Shown: one piece after another, positions 61,162-64,000 of the stretch | How positions within the stretch are numbered: the first letter of the stretch is position 1 | How the letters are laid out: each line of letters begins with the position of its first letter | DNA from: JAMLJG01 sp035327585 | GTDB lineage: Bacteria; Verrucomicrobiota; Kiritimatiellia; CAIVKH01 | Assembly: GCA_035327585.1 (NCBI GenBank) | Contig: DAOLDD010000009.1 | Location: forward strand, 54,847-118,846 | Direction of reading: 5' to 3' | Length of the DNA: 64,000 nucleotides | Notes under the pieces: generated by a model | Seen by the model: only the letters and a program-made list of their open reading frames with translations | Database searches by the model: none | What the model was told of the DNA's origin: nothing | Position numbers and translations under genes: made by a program

Positions 61162-63158
61162 GTTTTTTCTCCCGCGCCCGCCACCGGTAGCGTTACGGTG
61201 ACGGACGTGCCCGCATCCCCGCTGTCGATCTGCACCCGCCCGTTGTGGTCAACCACCGTGCGTTTCACGATGGGCAGTCCCAAGCCCATGCCGCGGGCTT
61301 TGGTGGTGCAGAACGGGGAAAACACCTTCTCACGGATTTCGGCCGGAATGCCCTGTCCATTGTCGCGCACGGTGATGGCAACGCCCTTGCCGCTGCTGCC
61401 ATTGGCCAGCCGTGAGGCGGTGAGGTCGATCTGGCCTTCCTTCCGGTGGGCCAGCGATTCCATGGAATTGCGCAGCAGGTGCGCAAAACAATCGGCCAGG
61501 GCCCGCTCATCGCCCCAGACGGGCGGCAGGTCGTCGTCGAGCCGCGCGGAGATGCGGATGCCATTGCGTTTGCCCGCCGGCAACACCTCGTCGATGCTGC
61601 GCTTGAGCGCCTGGCGGATGTCGAGCGCGCCGAACTGCAGTTCCGGCGGGTGGGCGAAATCGTTGATCTGGTCGATGATGCTGTTGAGGCGGTCAACTTC
61701 CATGGAGACGAGTTTGCTGAAATCGGCGCGGAACTCCGCGTCGTTGTAGCGCTCCGGCAGCAGTTGCGCGAAGGTCTTGATGGCGACGAGCGGATTGCGG
61801 ATTTCGTGCGACATGCTCGCGGCGAGTTCGTTCCAGAATGCGGCGCGCTCGATCTGGTCCTGTTTGTCCTGCAGCGCGCGCTGCGCGGTGATGTCCTGGA
61901 TCATCGCGACCGCGCCGAGACATTTGGCCGGTCCGCCGAGCCGGCGCGTCTGGACATAGATCGCGCGGCGGGTGAGGGGATCGGTCCACGCCTGCGGAAA
62001 TTCAAAGAGTTCCCCCTCAATGGTTCGCCGGATCATGTCGGCGAGCCGGCTGCCGAGCGCCTCGACCGGCTGGTCGACGGCTTTTTCGGGGGCGACCGCG
62101 AGCATGTCGCGCGCGGCGGTGCTGAACCAGCGGATGACGCCTTTTTCGTCCGCCGCGACGATCCCGGTCGGCAGCGAGTGCAGCAGGGTTTCCGCGAGCG
62201 ATTTTTGCCGGGCAACCTCCTCGTAGAGGAGCGCGTTTTCAAGTGCGGTGGAAATGTGATCAACCGCGCTCGACAGGTCTTCGAGGTCCTCGTAGTCGAA
62301 CGGCAACCCGGTGACGCGGTGGCCAATCAGCAGCCAGCCAATCAGACGGCCCCGCGCCTGCAGCGGCGCGATGACCTCGGCGCCCTGGGCATCCAGATGG
62401 CGCGTAAGCAGCGTGCGCTCGCGCGGATCATGGATCGCGTCGAGGGTGGAGCGGGCGACCAGGTGCGCGTGGCGGTCCAGCCACTGCACGAATGGATCCT
62501 GGCCGCGGTAGATGAGCCGGCTCGCCTCCTCGGAGCAGCGGTGCGCGGCGAGCAGACGATAGGCATCGCCCGGCTGGCGCTGCGCGAAGACGCCCACGCG
62601 TGCGACCTTCGCGGTGGATGCCAGGCCTTCCACGACGCGGTCCAGCATGGCGGGCACATCGCCCATGTGGTGCATCGCGCGTGCGAGCTGCCGGAGGGAA
62701 AGGGGGGAATCCATCCGATCCGAGCGAGTTGTGCGCGGGGCGCTCTCGCGGGGTAGTCGCGCGGACTCGGCGCGCAGGTGCGCGTTCTCCTGGCGCATCA
62801 TGACCTGTTCCTCCGCGCGTACGAGCAGGTTGGCGAGCCGCCGCGGGTCCGCGTTCAACTCCTCGATGGCGTAAACCCCGCAGGCCTCGGCGACCAGGCC
62901 GGGGTCGGAACGTGGATCGCCCAGTGCGATTACGGCGAGGTCCGTGTGGCGCCGCAGGAAGTCCGGCAGGAAATCGCGCGGTTCGCCGTGGCGCAGGTCC
63001 AACAGAAGCACGGCGGGCGCGAGGCGACTACAGGCGTTTTCCAGGTCCGCCCGCGTGTCGGTGCACAGCGGTTCCTCCCGGTCGTGGAGAAGCCCTTGCA
63101 GGCGTCGTCGCACGGCGGCATCGCGCGTGTGAATGAGGATGGGCGGGCGAAGGTTCAT
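61158..63158 (-). CDS. Soluble hybrid-like histidine kinase (pseudo-receiver, GAF, PAS, kinase)
   Basis: The 666-residue protein lacks membrane helices. An N-terminal receiver-like domain (APAVLLLDLRHGEPRDFLPD) is followed by a GAF-like region (about 155-325) and a PAS domain (GIVAADEKGVIRWFSTAARD). The kinase core has H box SMSHEIRNPLVAIKTF, N box LLRNSMESLA and G boxes DNGQGIP and GMGLGLPIVK. It overlaps the first kinase gene by 4 bp and the regulator by 4 bp. It would phosphorylate the NtrC-type regulator. Confidence 0.9.
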   Translation of the reverse strand: MNLRPPILIHTRDAAVRRRLQGLLHDREEPLCTDTRADLENACSRLAPAVLLLDLRHGEPRDFLPDFLRRHTDLAVIALGDPRSDPGLVAEACGVYAIEELNADPRRLANLLVRAEEQVMMRQENAHLRAESARLPRESAPRTTRSDRMDSPLSLRQLARAMHHMGDVPAMLDRVVEGLASTAKVARVGVFAQRQPGDAYRLLAAHRCSEEASRLIYRGQDPFVQWLDRHAHLVARSTLDAIHDPRERTLLTRHLDAQGAEVIAPLQARGRLIGWLLIGHRVTGLPFDYEDLEDLSSAVDHISTALENALLYEEVARQKSLAETLLHSLPTGIVAADEKGVIRWFSTAARDMLAVAPEKAVDQPVEALGSRLADMIRRTIEGELFEFPQAWTDPLTRRAIYVQTRRLGGPAKCLGAVAMIQDITAQRALQDKQDQIERAAFWNELAASMSHEIRNPLVAIKTFAQLLPERYNDAEFRADFSKLVSMEVDRLNSIIDQINDFAHPPELQFGALDIRQALKRSIDEVLPAGKRNGIRISARLDDDLPPVWGDERALADCFAHLLRNSMESLAHRKEGQIDLTASRLANGSSGKGVAITVRDNGQGIPAEIREKVFSPFCTTKARGMGLGLPIVKRTVVDHNGRVQIDSGDAGTSVTVTLPVAGAGEKT

Positions 63159-64000
63159 ATGGCGACCTCCTGCGCCGCAAGGGGGAAGAAGAGGTAGAAG
63201 GTGGAGCCTTTCCCCGGTTCGCTTTCGACGTCGATGATCCCGCGATGTTCGGTGATGATGCCGTGTGAGACGGAGAGCCCGAGGCCCGTGCCGGAGCTCT
63301 TCGTGGTGAAGAACGGGTCGAAAACATGAGCGATATCGGCCGTTTTGATGCCGACGCCATTATCCATGATGGCGATGCGCAGGCGCGTTTCGGTCGCGAG
63401 CCGGCCGGCGAGGGTGAGCTGGTTCGTCTCCGTTTCAATGTGTTCCGTGCGGATGGTCAACACGCCGCCGTTTTCCATGGCGTCGATGGCGTTGAGGAAG
63501 AAATTCAGGAAGGCCTGGACCAGCAGGTCGTTGTCGCCCTGGATCAAGTCGCTCTCGGCCTGGTATTCGCGGTGGAGCGAGATTTGTTTCTGTTTCAATT
63601 GCTGGTGGACGAGGCGCAGCGTGTTGTCGAGCACCTCGTGGATGCGGGTGGGGTGGAGGCTCGGTTTCGCGGGGCGCGCGAAGCGAAGGAGCTGGTTGAC
63701 GATGGAGTCGATGCGCTTCACCTCCTGGCCGACGAGCGAGGAGAACGTGTCGCGGAAGTCCGCGTCCTGATAACGTTCGGGAAGAAGCTGGGTGAAGGTT
63801 TTCAACGTGACCAGCGGGTTCTTGATTTCGTGCGCCATGCCGGCCGAGAGCGTGCCGATGCTTGCGAGGCGATCGGTGCGGCGGACCTGGTTCTCCAATT
63901 TTCTCAACGTGGTCAGGTCCTCCAACACCAGCAGCGCACCGAGCTGCTTGCCGGTATGGCTGGTGAAGGACGCGGTGCTGTAGCGGACGGGCCGTTCCTC
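63155..64000 (-). CDS. Histidine kinase (5' end missing)
   Basis: The frame is open to base 64000, so the N-terminus is outside the window. The visible 281 residues hold the end of a PAS-like domain (TASFTSHTGKQLGALLVLED), H box GMAHEIKNPLVTLKTF, N box FFLNAIDAME and G boxes DNGVGIK and GTGLGLSVSHG. The segment FTQLLPERYQDADFR is very like FAQLLPERYNDAEFR in the next kinase, so the two are paralogues. Confidence 0.9.
   Translation of the reverse strand, partial: EERPVRYSTASFTSHTGKQLGALLVLEDLTTLRKLENQVRRTDRLASIGTLSAGMAHEIKNPLVTLKTFTQLLPERYQDADFRDTFSSLVGQEVKRIDSIVNQLLRFARPAKPSLHPTRIHEVLDNTLRLVHQQLKQKQISLHREYQAESDLIQGDNDLLVQAFLNFFLNAIDAMENGGVLTIRTEHIETETNQLTLAGRLATETRLRIAIMDNGVGIKTADIAHVFDPFFTTKSSGTGLGLSVSHGIITEHRGIIDVESEPGKGSTFYLFFPLAAQEVAI

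Overview
This window is one contiguous piece of a GC-rich, Gram-negative, aerobic or microaerobic chromosome. It most likely comes from the PVC group, probably Verrucomicrobiota or Kiritimatiellota. The clues are an H-X9-DG type pseudopilin, secreted proteins that share a short C-terminal 'ST-DL-W' module, a PUR-domain protein of the DUF3276 type, a mixed type IV pilus/type II secretion operon, a fused CcoN-CcoO cbb3 oxidase and TamA/TamB outer-membrane assembly proteins. The assignment rests on gene content only; no rRNA or tRNA gene is visible. Nothing looks like a prophage, an insertion sequence or a CRISPR array.

Layout. 1-7.1 kb: a cut-off SGNH-hydrolase-like membrane protein, an orphan TRAP solute-binding lipoprotein, a divergent tamA-tamB pair and a DUF420 membrane protein. 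7.2-16.1 kb (minus): the complete F-type ATP synthase operon atpZ-I-B-E-F-H-A-G-D-C, followed by two small membrane proteins and a prephenate-dehydratase-like gene with altered motifs. 16.4-22.2 kb: hypoxanthine phosphoribosyltransferase, a YedK/HMCES-like protein, a cobalamin riboswitch with its own terminator in front of a secreted protein and an H-X9-DG pseudopilin, a PUR-domain protein, an ECF sigma factor with a likely membrane-anchored regulator, and a half-size EamA-like protein. 22.2-31 kb: an hsp20-lon-LolA-like operon, an AsmA-like protein, an RHH/PIN toxin-antitoxin pair, a D,D-carboxypeptidase, a Y-family polymerase with a GAAC-N4-GTTC box at its start codon, and a TauE/UreH-like membrane protein.

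31.3-42.9 kb: a 12-gene operon (pilT, secretin, pilB, pilC, pseudopilins, pilMNOP-like, pilX-like, lipoprotein) behind a good sigma-54 (-24/-12) promoter. 43-50.7 kb (minus): the cbb3 oxidase cluster ccoI-ccoS-ccoNO-ccoQ-ccoP-ccoG-ccoH. It diverges from an Rrf2 regulator and an AhbD/NirJ-like radical SAM protein, which suggests coupled control of haem supply and oxidase. 52.4-59.7 kb: a secreted protein, a Blc-type lipocalin, a PuuD-like cytochrome c membrane protein, a large transglutaminase-like protein of unknown role, an RGG-rich unknown protein and a sugar-nucleotide epimerase. 59.8-64 kb (minus): two related soluble histidine kinases, the first cut by the window edge, and an NtrC-type sigma-54 activator. 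This activator could act on the pilus promoter, but that is inference.

A second layer lies between the genes. At least ten spacers carry short repeated 'words' of 6-9 bp, different at each site and usually arranged as a large imperfect hairpin. One such hairpin has been inserted into the variable arm of the cobalamin riboswitch. Other repeat elements run into genes and supply the last residues and stop codon of three proteins.
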